Positions 1 to 9,424 of a stretch of 64,000 nt of DNA are shown here, piece after piece. The position numbers and the translations under genes were made by a program. The notes below the pieces were generated by a model, which worked only from the letters and a program-made list of their open reading frames with translations, was not told the DNA's origin and made no database searches. Location of the stretch: assembly GCF_029392015.1 (NCBI RefSeq), contig NZ_CP113925.1:124001-188000 (forward strand). Reading direction: 5' to 3'. The DNA is from Bifidobacterium sp. ESL0728. Lineage in GTDB: Bacteria > Actinomycetota > Actinomycetes > Actinomycetales > Bifidobacteriaceae. Position 1 is the stretch's first letter. Every line of letters starts with the position of its first letter.

Positions 1-2493
1 AGCGATGGGCCCAACGGCGTACGTCGTCAGCTCGGGGTGGGCGACCACTTGGGTATCGGCGCGTCCAAGCCCGCGACCTGCTTCCCGACTTCCGGCACCG
101 TGGCCAATTCCTGGGATCCGGCGCTCGCCGAGGAATTGGGCAAGGCGCTGGGGCGCGAGGCGCACGACCTCGATGTCAACGTGCTGCTTGGACCGGGTTT
201 GAACATCAAGCGCAGCCCGCTTTGTGGCAGGAATTTCGAGTATTATTCCGAGGATCCGCAGGTCGCCGGGCGTATGGCTGCCGGTCTGGTCAAAGGCATC
301 CAGAGCAATGGCGTTGCTTCCTGCCCCAAGCATTTCGCGGTCAACAGCCAGGAGCTGCGTCGGCAGGCATCCAATTCCGTGGTTGACGAACGCACGTTGC
401 GCGAACTGTATCTCACCGGTTTCGAGATTATGATCCGCGAGGCCCGTCCATGGGCCATCATGTCTTCCTACAACCAAATCAATGGCACGTATACCAACGA
501 AAACAAGCATCTACTGACTGAGATTTTGCGCCAGGAGTGGGGCTTCGACGGTGCTGTCATCTCCGATTGGGGCGGCTCGAATTCCGCCGTCGCCGCGGTG
601 AAAGCCGGCGGAACGCTTGAGATGCCTTCTCCTGGCTACACTTCCGTGCGTGAGCTGGTAGGCGCGGTGAAGGCTGGAACACTATCCGAAGCTGATATCA
701 ACGTGCGGGCTGGCGAAGTCGCCAAACTTGCGGAACGCACGCGTTTCGAAGGCGTCGGCCGTGACGATTTGCTGAGCGATGACATCGCGAAAAAGCATCA
801 CAAGATTGCGCGTCACGTAGCCGAAAATACCGCTGTGCTGCTCAAGAACGATGTTATAGCAGCTACGCAAGTCGGCAAGAGCGGAGGCACTGCGGATTCC
901 GTATCAAATTCCGATAATCGCGCAAAGCCGATTTCCGCCAATGGGACTGCGGCTACGGCTACGGATGCTGCGATAACAAACAAGTCGCGTAATACGTCTG
1001 TAGCAAATTCCCAAGAGTCCGGCACCCGCGTCTTGCCTCTCAAGCCCGGTACGCGCGTCGCGGTTATCGGCGACATGGCGAAAACCGCGCGTTATCAGGG
1101 TTCCGGTTCCTCCAAGGTCAACGCGACGCAGGAGGAAAACCTGCTTGACGAACTCAAAAAGATCGATGGCATCGAAGTCGCGGGCTATCAGCAGGGTTAC
1201 GAGCGCCACGGCGGCAAGAACAGCGTCTTGATTGAGGACGCCGTCGCGCTGGCCGCTGCCGACACCACCGATGTGGTCGTCGCCGTTGTGGGCCTTGACG
1301 AACGCAGCGAGTCCGAGGGTCTTGACCGTTCCACCATGGCCATTCCCGAAGGTCAAAACGAGCTGGTGAAGGCGTTGGCGGCCACCGGCAAGCCCGTGGT
1401 CATCGTTCTTGTGGCAGGCTCCCCCGTCGAGCTTCCTTGGTTCGACGATATTTCCGCACTCCTATACATAGGTCTTTCCGGTCAGGCCGGCGCCTCGGCC
1501 GCGGCTCGCGTGCTTACCGGCGCGGTCAATCCTTCCGGTCATCTCGCCGAAACCTGGCCACTCAAATACGAGGACTCCCCCAGCTCCAGCTGGTACCCGG
1601 CCATTGGCCGCGACGCCATCTACCGTGAAGGTCCGTTCGTCGGCTATCGCTATTACGAAACCGCCGGCGTGCCCGTGCGCTTCCCGTTCGGTTACGGACT
1701 GAGCTACAGCGCGTTCACATATTCTGGCCTGGCCAGCGACGAGAAGGGCGTTGCGTTCACGGTGACCAACGATTCCGACATTCCCGGTGCTACCGTCGCG
1801 CAGATGTACGTCCGCGGGCCGGTGGGCGGTGCGATGCGTCCCGACCGCGAGCTCAAAGGCTTCAGGAAGGTCTTCCTTGACGCTCACGAGACCAAGACGA
1901 TTACGATCCCATTCGACCGCTATACGTTCCGTCACTACGACGTCGTGCCCGGCACTTGGAAGACCGAGACCGGCGAACGCGAGATTCTGGTCGGCGACAG
2001 CGTTGAAAATCTGCCGCTTTCGACCACCCAGATGGTTCAGGGCGACATCGATCTCTGCCCGCCGAACCCGGTTCTCGGGCATTATCTCAAGGGTCAGGTC
2101 AAGGACGTCACCGACAACGAGATGACGGCTCTCTTTGGTCATGGTGTGGTTGCGCCCGGCAAGCCGACGGTTTTCGGAGAGAACGACCCGATTTCCTCGT
2201 GGGTTGATTCGCGTGGTTTTGTTGCGCGCACCGTTGCCAAGACGCTGAGCAAGCGCGAGGCCAAAATCCGCCAGAAGACCGGCCAGCCAGACCTCAATAC
2301 CCTCTTCATTCTGAACATGCCGCCGCGTGCGATGTGCAAGATGACGCAGGGCATCATCGATTCGGCGATGGTCCAGGCCGTCGTCAAGATCGCGAACGGC
2401 CATACTTTCCGTGGTTTGGGCTCGTTCGTCGTGGGCTATTTCCGCAATATCTCGGCCAACAAGCGTGTGGCGAAGGAGCTTGAAAAGAAATGA
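1..2493 (+). CDS. GH3 family beta-glucosidase, 5' end outside window
   Basis: Hydrolyses beta-linked glucosides or related oligosaccharides, probably in the cytoplasm, since no signal peptide is visible in what is present. The frame is open from the first base and begins with the typical GH3 motif SDGPNGVR, so the true start lies upstream; the internal GTG at 37 is not the start. The nucleophile Asp is in VISDWGG (near 565). The second GH3 domain carries GLDERSESEGLDR, which includes the usual acid/base Glu region. A fibronectin-III-like domain follows FGYGLSYSAF (from about 1690). About 60 residues of Ser/Thr/Asn/Ala-rich sequence (near 850-1020) are inserted between the two catalytic domains. 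A further C-terminal extension of about 130 residues follows the FnIII-like part. The stop overlaps the start of the next gene (ATGA), implying translational coupling. Substrate cannot be told from sequence. Confidence 0.93.
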   Translation, partial: SDGPNGVRRQLGVGDHLGIGASKPATCFPTSGTVANSWDPALAEELGKALGREAHDLDVNVLLGPGLNIKRSPLCGRNFEYYSEDPQVAGRMAAGLVKGIQSNGVASCPKHFAVNSQELRRQASNSVVDERTLRELYLTGFEIMIREARPWAIMSSYNQINGTYTNENKHLLTEILRQEWGFDGAVISDWGGSNSAVAAVKAGGTLEMPSPGYTSVRELVGAVKAGTLSEADINVRAGEVAKLAERTRFEGVGRDDLLSDDIAKKHHKIARHVAENTAVLLKNDVIAATQVGKSGGTADSVSNSDNRAKPISANGTAATATDAAITNKSRNTSVANSQESGTRVLPLKPGTRVAVIGDMAKTARYQGSGSSKVNATQEENLLDELKKIDGIEVAGYQQGYERHGGKNSVLIEDAVALAAADTTDVVVAVVGLDERSESEGLDRSTMAIPEGQNELVKALAATGKPVVIVLVAGSPVELPWFDDISALLYIGLSGQAGASAAARVLTGAVNPSGHLAETWPLKYEDSPSSSWYPAIGRDAIYREGPFVGYRYYETAGVPVRFPFGYGLSYSAFTYSGLASDEKGVAFTVTNDSDIPGATVAQMYVRGPVGGAMRPDRELKGFRKVFLDAHETKTITIPFDRYTFRHYDVVPGTWKTETGEREILVGDSVENLPLSTTQMVQGDIDLCPPNPVLGHYLKGQVKDVTDNEMTALFGHGVVAPGKPTVFGENDPISSWVDSRGFVARTVAKTLSKREAKIRQKTGQPDLNTLFILNMPPRAMCKMTQGIIDSAMVQAVVKIANGHTFRGLGSFVVGYFRNISANKRVAKELEKK

Positions 2494-3065
2494 GCAATAT
2501 TGGCGAGAACGAACCAGAACAGCAGGTCGAGGGCACGGGCTTCATCGCCGCCTGCAAGCGCCTGATCAACAAGTATCCGAATCTGTGGGAATTCATCAAA
2601 TTCAACGTGCTTTCAAACATCTCGACCATAACGCGCTTCGTGGCCGTGTGGATTCTGACCGCGCTGTTCGTACACGCCATGCACCTGACCCAGCCCTTCA
2701 GCTTCCTGATTTTCAACTATTCGAAGCCCAGCACCAACGGTCTCGGTGGCTTCCTCACCTTCCTTATCGCGGAAATCTGTGCGCAGGCCGTCAACTTTGT
2801 GGTGCAGATGAAGTGGGTCTTCAAGTCCGACGCGAGCTTCAAATCCGCCGCGTGGAAGTATGCGATCCTGGCCATCATCATCGTGGTCTGCGGCTTGCTG
2901 CTGCCGGGCTACATCACCACGCTTTGCAAGGGCTTCGGTTGGAATGACGCCGTTTCTTCCACCCTCGCCTCGGTGGTCAACACGGTTCTCGCGGTCATCA
3001 TCAGCTATCCGCTCCTGAAGTGGTGGATTGCCCCCGCCAAGAAAGCCGACAAAGCCGAAAAGTAA
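2490..3065 (+). CDS. GtrA-like membrane protein
   Basis: A 191-residue membrane protein with about four hydrophobic segments (roughly residues 46-66, 85-110, 125-147 and 155-175) and charged ends. The segment EFIKFNVLSNISTITRFV matches the start of the GtrA/DPMS_synth_C family, whose members are thought to help move lipid-linked sugars across the membrane. The start overlaps the stop of the GH3 gene by four bases, so the two are probably cotranscribed and coupled. Coupling to a glucosidase hints at glycan handling but does not prove it. The family call rests on pattern recognition. Confidence 0.75.
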   Translation: MSNIGENEPEQQVEGTGFIAACKRLINKYPNLWEFIKFNVLSNISTITRFVAVWILTALFVHAMHLTQPFSFLIFNYSKPSTNGLGGFLTFLIAEICAQAVNFVVQMKWVFKSDASFKSAAWKYAILAIIIVVCGLLLPGYITTLCKGFGWNDAVSSTLASVVNTVLAVIISYPLLKWWIAPAKKADKAEK

Positions 3066-3109
3066 ACAGGCTGTGGTGCCGCTAAGTACAGTGCCGACGT
3101 ATAAGCACA

Positions 3110-3181
3110 CACAAGTCGGTTAATGGGAAAATGAGATTGGCGGAATTCCGCCATTGTGGATAACCTATTGGCCGACTTGTG
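3110..3181. repeat. Nested inverted repeat after the GtrA gene
   Basis: An outer pair CACAAGTCGG (3110-3119) and CCGACTTGTG (3172-3181) encloses a perfect 16-bp palindrome TGGCGGAATTCCGCCA (3138-3153). There is no clean T-run after it, so an ordinary intrinsic terminator is not certain. It may be a terminator or a protein-binding element. Confidence 0.55.
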
Positions 3182-3225
3182 CGTTATCGGATATCCCGTC
3201 GGCGCCGTTTGTGGCGAATAGCGTC

Positions 3226-3500
3226 ACGGTCATTTGAGAATGCTGACGGTCACCTGGCTACGATGATGACGGTCATTTCACACAGTCATATAACCGTGTG
3301 AATCTGACTGTGTGGTCGTAATGTTACTGTGTGAATGTGCTCAGGGTAGATTGGCAGTGATCGTCAAGTTCTGAAAGCCTTGCAAAGTAGGTATGTCCGA
3401 AACGGCTTTGTTGATTGGCGAAGTCGTGTTCGGCGGTATTTTAGCGTTCACGCGGTCAACGTCACGGTCAAATGACTGTGTGAATGCGACCGGTTGAATG
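3226..3500. repeat. Cluster of repeated words CACACAGTCA / TGACTGTGTG
   Basis: This gap (3066-3734) holds no convincing gene. Variants of ACGGTCA occur at about 3226, 3245, 3269 and 3469. CACACAGTCA (3279-3288) and its exact reverse complement TGACTGTGTG (3305-3314) form a 10-bp stem with a 16-base loop. A further copy, ACTGTGTGAAT, lies near 3328 and TGACTGTGTGAAT near 3474. The words recur in both orientations, as in other gaps of this window. Confidence 0.6.
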
Positions 3501-3734
3501 CGATTGTGCGAATATGGCTAACGAACGAGGCCAGAACCGGAATACTAAGGTCTTACAAACTCTTCACTTCCGCTTTCTTGAATATGCCAGATAATTATCC
3601 ATCGTATGATAAAATATTCAAGCTTTCTGTTTTGTGCAATTAGAAAGAACTGTTGTACGGCAATAAAGTCCATCACGCGATAAGAGATTTATAGAAATCA
3701 CGCAATGAGGCGAGAAAAAGAAAGGTATTCAATA

Positions 3735-4757
3735 ATGCATCAAGGAATGAAAGCTGCCGGAATTGCGGCGTTTGTGTCTGCTTGCGTGCTGTTGTCAACC
3801 GCAAGTATTGCGAACGCGGATGAGACGCAGACGCAGACCGCTCCTGCTGCTCCGACCACCTCGCAGGTTGCTCCCGCTGCCGAAGGCAATGCGAAGCAGC
3901 CAGCAAGTCAGGATCTCGAAGAAGCCACTCCGACTCCGTCCGCTCAGGACGCTGAGACCGATCAGGCCAGGGCTGCGCTGAAAGCCGTTATCGATCAGGT
4001 AAGTAATAAGGTAGTGGATAAGGATTATTACCCGGCTTGGCGCACCTCCGGTGTTGAAGCTGAACTGACCACGGCGAAAAGCGTCTACGATGATCAGAGC
4101 GCGACTGCTGCCGACATCAACGATGAGGCTGCTACACTTACCACTGCGTTCAAAACTGCAACTGCCGTGTATTCGTATGAAGTGTGGATGTATATCAATA
4201 ATGCCCCTCATCTTATAAGGGATCCTTACACTGCGGAGTCATTGGCTGTTTATGATGCCGCAATCTCGAAGGGCCATACCGATGTCTGGGATTCCACTGT
4301 CACCCAGGCTACACTCGATGCCGATGCACAGGCTATTCAGAAGGCTCTCGACAATCTGAAATATACCGAAACTGCTTGGAAAGGCTTCCTGCAGACGGCT
4401 GTAAACAATGCGTATGGCAGCAACTACAAGCAGGGAGATTACACTCCCGATTCCTGGAAGGCCTTCGACGCGGCTCGCGCTGCGGGCAAGGCTGCGCTGC
4501 AATCGGGTCCGCAATCCGGCTCCAGCTATGAGGCTTTGGACAACCAGTTGAAGGCTGCCGTGGCTGGTCTCAAGAAGGCCGCTGCTCCTGCTCCTGGTCC
4601 GCAACAGACTCCCAATAAGGGTCAGCAGAACGCTGGAAACAAGGCCAAGGGCGGAAAGCTCGCGAATACCGGTTCCAACGTTGCCGTTGTGGCGCTGGTG
4701 ATGTTCGCGGCTCTTGCAGCGGCTGGTTCGCTGAGCCTGCTGCGCAAACGCGTTTGA
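3735..4757 (+). CDS. FIVAR-type LPXTG surface protein (LANTG anchor)
   Basis: A predicted cell-wall-anchored protein. The start is set at ATG 3735 because GAAAGG (3719-3725) is well spaced upstream; the more upstream ATG at 3705 lacks such a site. The product has a signal peptide (hydrophobic segment up to SIANA), a Pro/Thr/Gln-rich stalk and helical repeats of the FIVAR type, with motifs such as YYPAWRTSGVEAELTTA and YTPDSWKAFDAARAAGKAAL. It ends with a sorting signal: LANTG, a hydrophobic stretch and RKRV. FIVAR modules are common in adhesins and sugar-binding wall proteins. It has the same architecture as the protein encoded at 9573, so the two are probably paralogues. Ligand unknown. Confidence 0.85.
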   Translation: MHQGMKAAGIAAFVSACVLLSTASIANADETQTQTAPAAPTTSQVAPAAEGNAKQPASQDLEEATPTPSAQDAETDQARAALKAVIDQVSNKVVDKDYYPAWRTSGVEAELTTAKSVYDDQSATAADINDEAATLTTAFKTATAVYSYEVWMYINNAPHLIRDPYTAESLAVYDAAISKGHTDVWDSTVTQATLDADAQAIQKALDNLKYTETAWKGFLQTAVNNAYGSNYKQGDYTPDSWKAFDAARAAGKAALQSGPQSGSSYEALDNQLKAAVAGLKKAAAPAPGPQQTPNKGQQNAGNKAKGGKLANTGSNVAVVALVMFAALAAAGSLSLLRKRV

Positions 4758-4845
4758 GGCGAGTGGATTCTCTGCTCTTATTCCTATTTGTGTATAGCGT
4801 CGAAAATCCTCGAAATGCGTGAATAAAGAATAGAGAGAGCTGTAT

Positions 4846-4887
4846 AAGGTCGTTTCGTCGGATACATGTCCGGTGGAACGGCCTTTT
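4846..4887 (+). terminator. Intrinsic terminator of the LANTG gene
   Basis: A 16-bp stem with some G-U pairs runs from AAGGTCGTTTCGTCGG to CCGGTGGAACGGCCTT, with a short loop and then a T-run. It lies about 90 bases after the stop. Confidence 0.75.
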
Positions 4888-4978
4888 ACGTTGGTCTTTA
4901 ACTTTCAGCGTGAATTAATGAACGCAGTCTTTGGTTAGTCTCGGATTACAAAGATTTAATTCACTCAGTTCAAAGGAG

Positions 4979-5614
4979 TTATTTCAGTAAATCAGCGAGC
5001 ATAAAGTCGTTGTGTTGTTTCTTCCGGCTTGCTATGTGTTGATATTTCAGCAAGGTTTCCACGAGCTTGTCGCCATCTCGCCAATATTCTGCAAGGAAGC
5101 GTCGTTCTTTTACGTCACTCATTCCGAGTTCTTCCTTGCAGAAAAGACTCGGCTTTAGTTTGGTTTCTTTCTTATGTCGTTTGCTCTGTTTCCAGTGCTC
5201 ATATTGTTCTGTGGCGTTTTCACGGCAAATCACGAGCATTTCGATTTCGGGGTGAGTAGTGATATTCAAAGCGACTGATTGATGCACGGGTTGGGTGCCA
5301 GGACCCAAAGTCAACCCATTCCGTCGTGCCGGTCCTAGGCTGATTTTGTGATTGACTTGGTCCTGCACGCAAAGCACGAAGACGTCACTGCCGTAATCCT
5401 GATTAAGGTATTGCTGGACTATGCTGGAACCTTTGCGTTCCAAGGTATAGCAGGCATCCGTCAGTGGGTCGGTGATGATGTTATCGATGTCAAGGAATGT
5501 CAGGTCTTGTTCCACCAGCGCTGTAATGATGACGGATTCGGCCACACCTTCACAAGAGAACAGAACGTGGGAGTCGCCAATGCGGCGTGCAAGCTCATTT
5601 TGCCGGCTTTTCAT
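4979..5614 (-). CDS. TOPRIM-like partner protein of the AAA ATPase
   Basis: A 211-residue protein downstream of the ATPase gene and overlapping its end by 20 bases. The start at 5614 is supported by GGGAG seven bases upstream; a longer frame to 5677 lacks this. FSCEGVAES near residue 20 resembles the EGxxE motif that opens TOPRIM folds, and VFVLCVQDQ further on sits where an acidic DxD is usual, so the catalytic pattern is incomplete. The C-terminal half is rich in charged residues (KRHKKETKLK). AAA ATPases paired with TOPRIM-like or RloB-like partners occur in phage-defence cassettes such as PARIS and OLD-like systems. Assignment to one of those families is inference only. Confidence 0.5.
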   Translation of the reverse strand: MKSRQNELARRIGDSHVLFSCEGVAESVIITALVEQDLTFLDIDNIITDPLTDACYTLERKGSSIVQQYLNQDYGSDVFVLCVQDQVNHKISLGPARRNGLTLGPGTQPVHQSVALNITTHPEIEMLVICRENATEQYEHWKQSKRHKKETKLKPSLFCKEELGMSDVKERRFLAEYWRDGDKLVETLLKYQHIASRKKQHNDFMLADLLK

Positions 5615-6947
5615 GTCTTTCTCCCGTCTTTGGAAGTGCGTGGTGAGTGGACGATGGCTTGTTGACCTCTGTGGCAATATAATCGCGTATGGCTTTGAGG
5701 CTGCTGGCTTTGGGGGCTGTGCCGCCTATAAAATTCGACGCAAAGACTTCACTACGTTTGAGCTCTCCGCGCTTGACTGCCGAGGAATATTTCACCGCAT
5801 CGACTTTGTTGCCGTCTTGATTATTGCGTCGCAAGAAGTAGATGTTGTCTTTCCTGTTGAGTAGGTCGAGCAGCTCGGGATAGTGGGTAGTGAAAACGAG
5901 AGTTGCACCGTGTGGATTAGTCTTTCTGGACACAAAAAGATTGATGATCATGTGGACCAGCTCTTTGTTGATGCTGTTTTCGATTTCATCGACCAAGAGA
6001 TATCCGCCTTTTTGCAATACGGATAGCGCGTTTGCGACCATTCTTGAGCCGCGTTCAGTTCCGGAAGACAGTATTGAATGAGCTTCGCTGCGAGCCATGA
6101 CATATTCTTTTGGGTCTCCAGTGAAACGAATGTGTACTTGCTGACTGTCTTTGTCCAAGTGATAGTAATCTATGCTGTCATCGAAAACATGCAGAATTGG
6201 GTCTGCAATGGTTGTTACCGGGTTATGGTCATCGAGTGTAGCGGGCATAAAAATATCCGGATGTTGAAGAACTGGATTGGGTGCAATGTGAGTTAGTGAA
6301 GGCGAGGGTTTCGCTTCTTGTGCAATATTTACGATTGTGCTCATATATGGTGATAGATATGGAAGCACGATGTCTGGTAAACGCACAGTTGCATCGAAGT
6401 ATTTATCGTGTTTCCTGTTTTCCTCAGGCTCAAAGTCTCGCACTTGAGTGAGAGTTGCCGATCTCATGAAAGCTTCGAAATCTTTTAGCTGCGCTCGAGA
6501 TGGTTGTTTCTTGTCAAAACGCCAAAGTGCTTCAAAAGTGAAGGCAAATCTTTTGGTCTCATTTGAAATGCCGTCCTCTAAATCAGATACTGGTTGCAAC
6601 CTTGCCTCGTGTAGATAAAATATTCCTTTTGCTTCGAATATGGTTTCTATATGTATGGAGTTATCGCAAGTTGATAACGGATGTACTTGTTGGAAAAGGG
6701 CAATATTGTCCGTCAACGCAGAAATGACGAAGCTTAAGAGACGAAGTGCCGTGGTTTTGCCGGTTGCGTTGACGCCGGTAAGCGCGATGACGTTTTGGGA
6801 ATAAACCGAACTTGATTCCCCGCCGAGTCTGGTGATTCCGGAGGCTGGCCCATAGGAGCGTACTTGATCTTCCGCAAAGAAATCAAGATCTAGCGTTTTA
6901 TCGCTGTAAGGTTCTGAACCGCTTACAGAAACGTGTAGTAAACGCAT
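5595..6947 (-). CDS. AAA/ABC-type ATPase, probable defence or DNA-repair ATPase
   Basis: A 450-residue soluble ATPase of the SMC/OLD-like AAA class. Visible motifs are Walker A GVNATGKTT (residues 58-66), an ABC-signature-like LSSGTERG (293-300), Walker B GYLLVDEIEN (about 315-324) and a switch histidine in TTHYPELLD. The start at 6947 has AAGGA a few bases upstream. It is the first gene of a two-gene minus-strand unit with the TOPRIM-like gene and is preceded by an inverted-repeat operator candidate. It has no transport partner and no DNA-repair neighbours, which favours a stand-alone defence cassette. The exact family is not established. Confidence 0.75.
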   Translation of the reverse strand: MRLLHVSVSGSEPYSDKTLDLDFFAEDQVRSYGPASGITRLGGESSSVYSQNVIALTGVNATGKTTALRLLSFVISALTDNIALFQQVHPLSTCDNSIHIETIFEAKGIFYLHEARLQPVSDLEDGISNETKRFAFTFEALWRFDKKQPSRAQLKDFEAFMRSATLTQVRDFEPEENRKHDKYFDATVRLPDIVLPYLSPYMSTIVNIAQEAKPSPSLTHIAPNPVLQHPDIFMPATLDDHNPVTTIADPILHVFDDSIDYYHLDKDSQQVHIRFTGDPKEYVMARSEAHSILSSGTERGSRMVANALSVLQKGGYLLVDEIENSINKELVHMIINLFVSRKTNPHGATLVFTTHYPELLDLLNRKDNIYFLRRNNQDGNKVDAVKYSSAVKRGELKRSEVFASNFIGGTAPKASSLKAIRDYIATEVNKPSSTHHALPKTGERHEKPAK

Positions 6948-6967
6948 TTTACATCCTTTTTGATAGC

Positions 6968-6990
6968 TGTAAACATTTTTTCTGTTTACA
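6968..6990 (-). promoter_or_regulatory. Operator-like inverted repeat TGTAAAC-N9-GTTTACA
   Basis: Perfect 7-bp arms at 6968-6974 and 6984-6990, 21 bases from the ATPase start codon. TATACT on the minus strand (6990-6995) is a fair -10 box, so the repeat would sit at the start of the transcript. This suggests repression of the cassette. Confidence 0.5.
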
Positions 6991-7125
6991 GTATATCACA
7001 AAAGGTAAGTTCTCTTAGTGTGATGTTTGTGTTTGTCTCTTAGCTGACGGTAGATTTTTGGGCTACCTATAGGGGTTTGATTGCAAATCCTGTTTATTCT
7101 GATGGACTTTTCTGTATCTCAGACT

Positions 7126-8472
7126 TCACCGCGGCAGCAGCACAGTCAGGATGAACCAGTGGTCGCGGGCCTTGATGGTGACGTCGCCGTGGTAGAGATC
7201 GGCGATGTGCTTGATCGATTTCACGCCGTAACCGTGGGCGCGCTGGTCGGATTTGGTGGTGCGCAGGTCGCCTTGGTCGTCCGTCTGCAAAGCCGATTCG
7301 TAATAGTTTTCGACGCGGATGACCGTAAATTGACCGTGTTTGTAAAGCGCGAGCTTGATCAGCCGCCGTTCCGGTTCCGAGACCTTGGAAGCCGCCTCGA
7401 TGGCGTTGTCGAGCGCATTGCCGAAAAGCGTGGCGATATCCATCGAACTCATGTCGCTCAGCAACTTGCCGTCGGCCACCGTCGTCAACGTAATACCCTT
7501 CTTCGCGCAGGCATTCACTTTCGAGGTGAGAATGATGTCGAGCACGGAGTTGCCGGTGTGCTCCTGCGCGCTGTATTCCTTGACCGACGCCTCAAGCTGT
7601 TCGAAGCCGGCGGCCGCGTGCTCGGGGTCGACCTCGGCCCGAAGCGCCGTGATCTGGTGTTTCAGATCGTGCGAAATGCGCCCGAGCGATTCGATGTTTT
7701 CCTTGGATTGCAGGTATTCCTGGTGCTCGCTCTGCAGCTTCGCGTCGATGGAGGTGAGCTCGACGTTCGCCCGCGTCACCCTGGCCTGTTCCTGTTGCGC
7801 GCCGAGAATTGCGTATCCGCACAGATCGACCAGCGTGCGGATATAGAAGATTTCTTGCCCCACCGAGCCGGAGAAAGGTGTATTGGTCGAGACAAAGCTC
7901 AGGTTGCTCATTGCGAACGTGACGATGGTGATGATGATGGAACCGGCCACCGCGGTGCGGCTTGGGTTCATGGGCTTGTCGCATTCAAAATTGTGGCGTT
8001 CGATGGCCCAAGCCAGGCCGAAACCGATCAGGTAGATTATCGTGGCCAGTATCGCTGTGGGCAAGTCCAGGCCCGAAACCGAGGTGTGGCCGTGGCTGTG
8101 TTTGTCGAACCCGATGAACGTCGCAATCTGCCAGTGCAGCGATGCGACGAGTTCCGCGAGCACAAACGCGCGGGCAGTGATGTAAAGCCCCTCGCGCGGC
8201 GTGGTTTGTGCGCCGAGAAAAATAATAAGGTACATTCCGGCTACGGCAAGCAGCATACCCAGAATCCAGAAATCAATGCTCATCGCCCCGTCAAGGTATT
8301 GGATGCCGATAATCGCAGGCAAACCGATCGCGGCCGCAAGTACGCTACGCCATTTCGGCGCTCGCCGGTAGATGACCAGTAAGTAGACCACGCAGGCCAG
8401 CCATTCGCAGATGCCGGTGTAGAGCCGCGGAATGTTGGGCAGCGCGTTGGTGATGGTGTTCAGCGTGTTCAT
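7126..8472 (-). CDS. GHKL-type sensor histidine kinase
   Basis: A 448-residue membrane sensor kinase. The N-terminal half (about residues 1-220) has several hydrophobic segments. The phosphoacceptor region ISHDLKHQI has His268, and the ATP-binding domain shows an N box (LFGNALDNAIEAA) and a G box (GYGVKSI). This layout matches AgrC/LytS-like kinases of the HATPase_c_5 group, which sense peptides or envelope state. It overlaps the upstream LytTR regulator gene by four bases and is translated after it, so they form a two-component system. The LPXTG surface gene at 9573 is divergent from the regulator and is a plausible target. Confidence 0.9.
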   Translation of the reverse strand: MNTLNTITNALPNIPRLYTGICEWLACVVYLLVIYRRAPKWRSVLAAAIGLPAIIGIQYLDGAMSIDFWILGMLLAVAGMYLIIFLGAQTTPREGLYITARAFVLAELVASLHWQIATFIGFDKHSHGHTSVSGLDLPTAILATIIYLIGFGLAWAIERHNFECDKPMNPSRTAVAGSIIITIVTFAMSNLSFVSTNTPFSGSVGQEIFYIRTLVDLCGYAILGAQQEQARVTRANVELTSIDAKLQSEHQEYLQSKENIESLGRISHDLKHQITALRAEVDPEHAAAGFEQLEASVKEYSAQEHTGNSVLDIILTSKVNACAKKGITLTTVADGKLLSDMSSMDIATLFGNALDNAIEAASKVSEPERRLIKLALYKHGQFTVIRVENYYESALQTDDQGDLRTTKSDQRAHGYGVKSIKHIADLYHGDVTIKARDHWFILTVLLPR

Positions 8473-9188
8473 TGCAGCCCGCCGTTGATGTAGCCGGCCA
8501 GAGCGGCCACGAACGCCTTTTTGCGCGGGCGGCTGATGCGCAGGCGCTCGCCGTTGCTCATGATGCAGTCCTGGTCCTCGATGCCGGTGACGTGCCGCAG
8601 ATTGACTAGATAGCAGGAGTTGGAGCGGAAGAAGTCGTGCCCGTCCAGTTGCGCTTCCAGTTCCTTCAGCGTCGAGGTGATGGAAAGTTTGCCGTCGAGC
8701 GTATGAATGATGATTGTATGACGAATTGATTCGATGTAGACGATCGATTTGAGCTCGACGCGCGTACGCTGCGACCCGGCCTCGAAGAGCATCGAATCGT
8801 CGGCCTGACGCCGCACCGTCTCGATTGAGCGTTTGATTTCCTGGCTGAACGCGAAGTACGGCACCGGTTTCAGGAGGTAGGAGAGCGCCTGCACCTCGTA
8901 GCCGTTGATGGCATATTGTGAGGCGTTGGTGATGAACACGATGACGACGCTGCTGTCGACCTTGCGGATCCGCCGCGCGGCTTCCATGCCGTCCATCTGC
9001 TTCATTTCGATGTCGAGCAGGAGGATATCGTAAATGGGCCGGTAGCCTTCAACGATTTTCGCGCCGTCGTCGAAGACCGAAACCGTGAAGTTCTCGCTGT
9101 TTTCGCTTTGGTAACGGTTGAGATAATCGAGTACTTTCTGACATGCGGCGGGCTCGTCTTCCACTACTCCGATTCGTATGCTGCGCAT
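8469..9188 (-). CDS. LytTR family response regulator
   Basis: A 239-residue regulator with a receiver domain (residues about 4-125, phosphoacceptor Asp59 in LLLDIEM, acidic VVEDEP near the start, Lys in LLKPV). A LytTR DNA-binding domain follows (about 135-235, with FFRSNSCYLVNLRHV). LytTR regulators usually bind paired sites upstream of cell-envelope, bacteriocin or virulence genes. It is encoded first in the operon, with the kinase following in a four-base overlap. The start at 9188 was chosen because the receiver domain begins immediately after it. Confidence 0.92.
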   Translation of the reverse strand: MRSIRIGVVEDEPAACQKVLDYLNRYQSENSENFTVSVFDDGAKIVEGYRPIYDILLLDIEMKQMDGMEAARRIRKVDSSVVIVFITNASQYAINGYEVQALSYLLKPVPYFAFSQEIKRSIETVRRQADDSMLFEAGSQRTRVELKSIVYIESIRHTIIIHTLDGKLSITSTLKELEAQLDGHDFFRSNSCYLVNLRHVTGIEDQDCIMSNGERLRISRPRKKAFVAALAGYINGGLQ

Positions 9189-9424
9189 CGTCGCCGCCTT
9201 TCGCTTGAGGTTTTTGCCTCATAATATTTCTCTATAGCACAGTTTGATGGCATAGCCGGGCAGATTGCTATATTGTCGTTATGAGTTCCCAATTTGTTTT
9301 ATATCCATAATAAATAGTTAAATAATTCAGCTTTATCTTAATTATCGCATATCACAGTAGGGGTTTTGGTGTGAGTGAATAATTGTAGGTAAGAAAATTG
9401 ATGTAAGTCTAATTTGGGAAAAAT

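Noticed and set aside
7081-8382. A 433-codon plus-strand frame opposite the histidine kinase
   Set aside because: The minus strand has all kinase motifs; the plus frame is a shadow.
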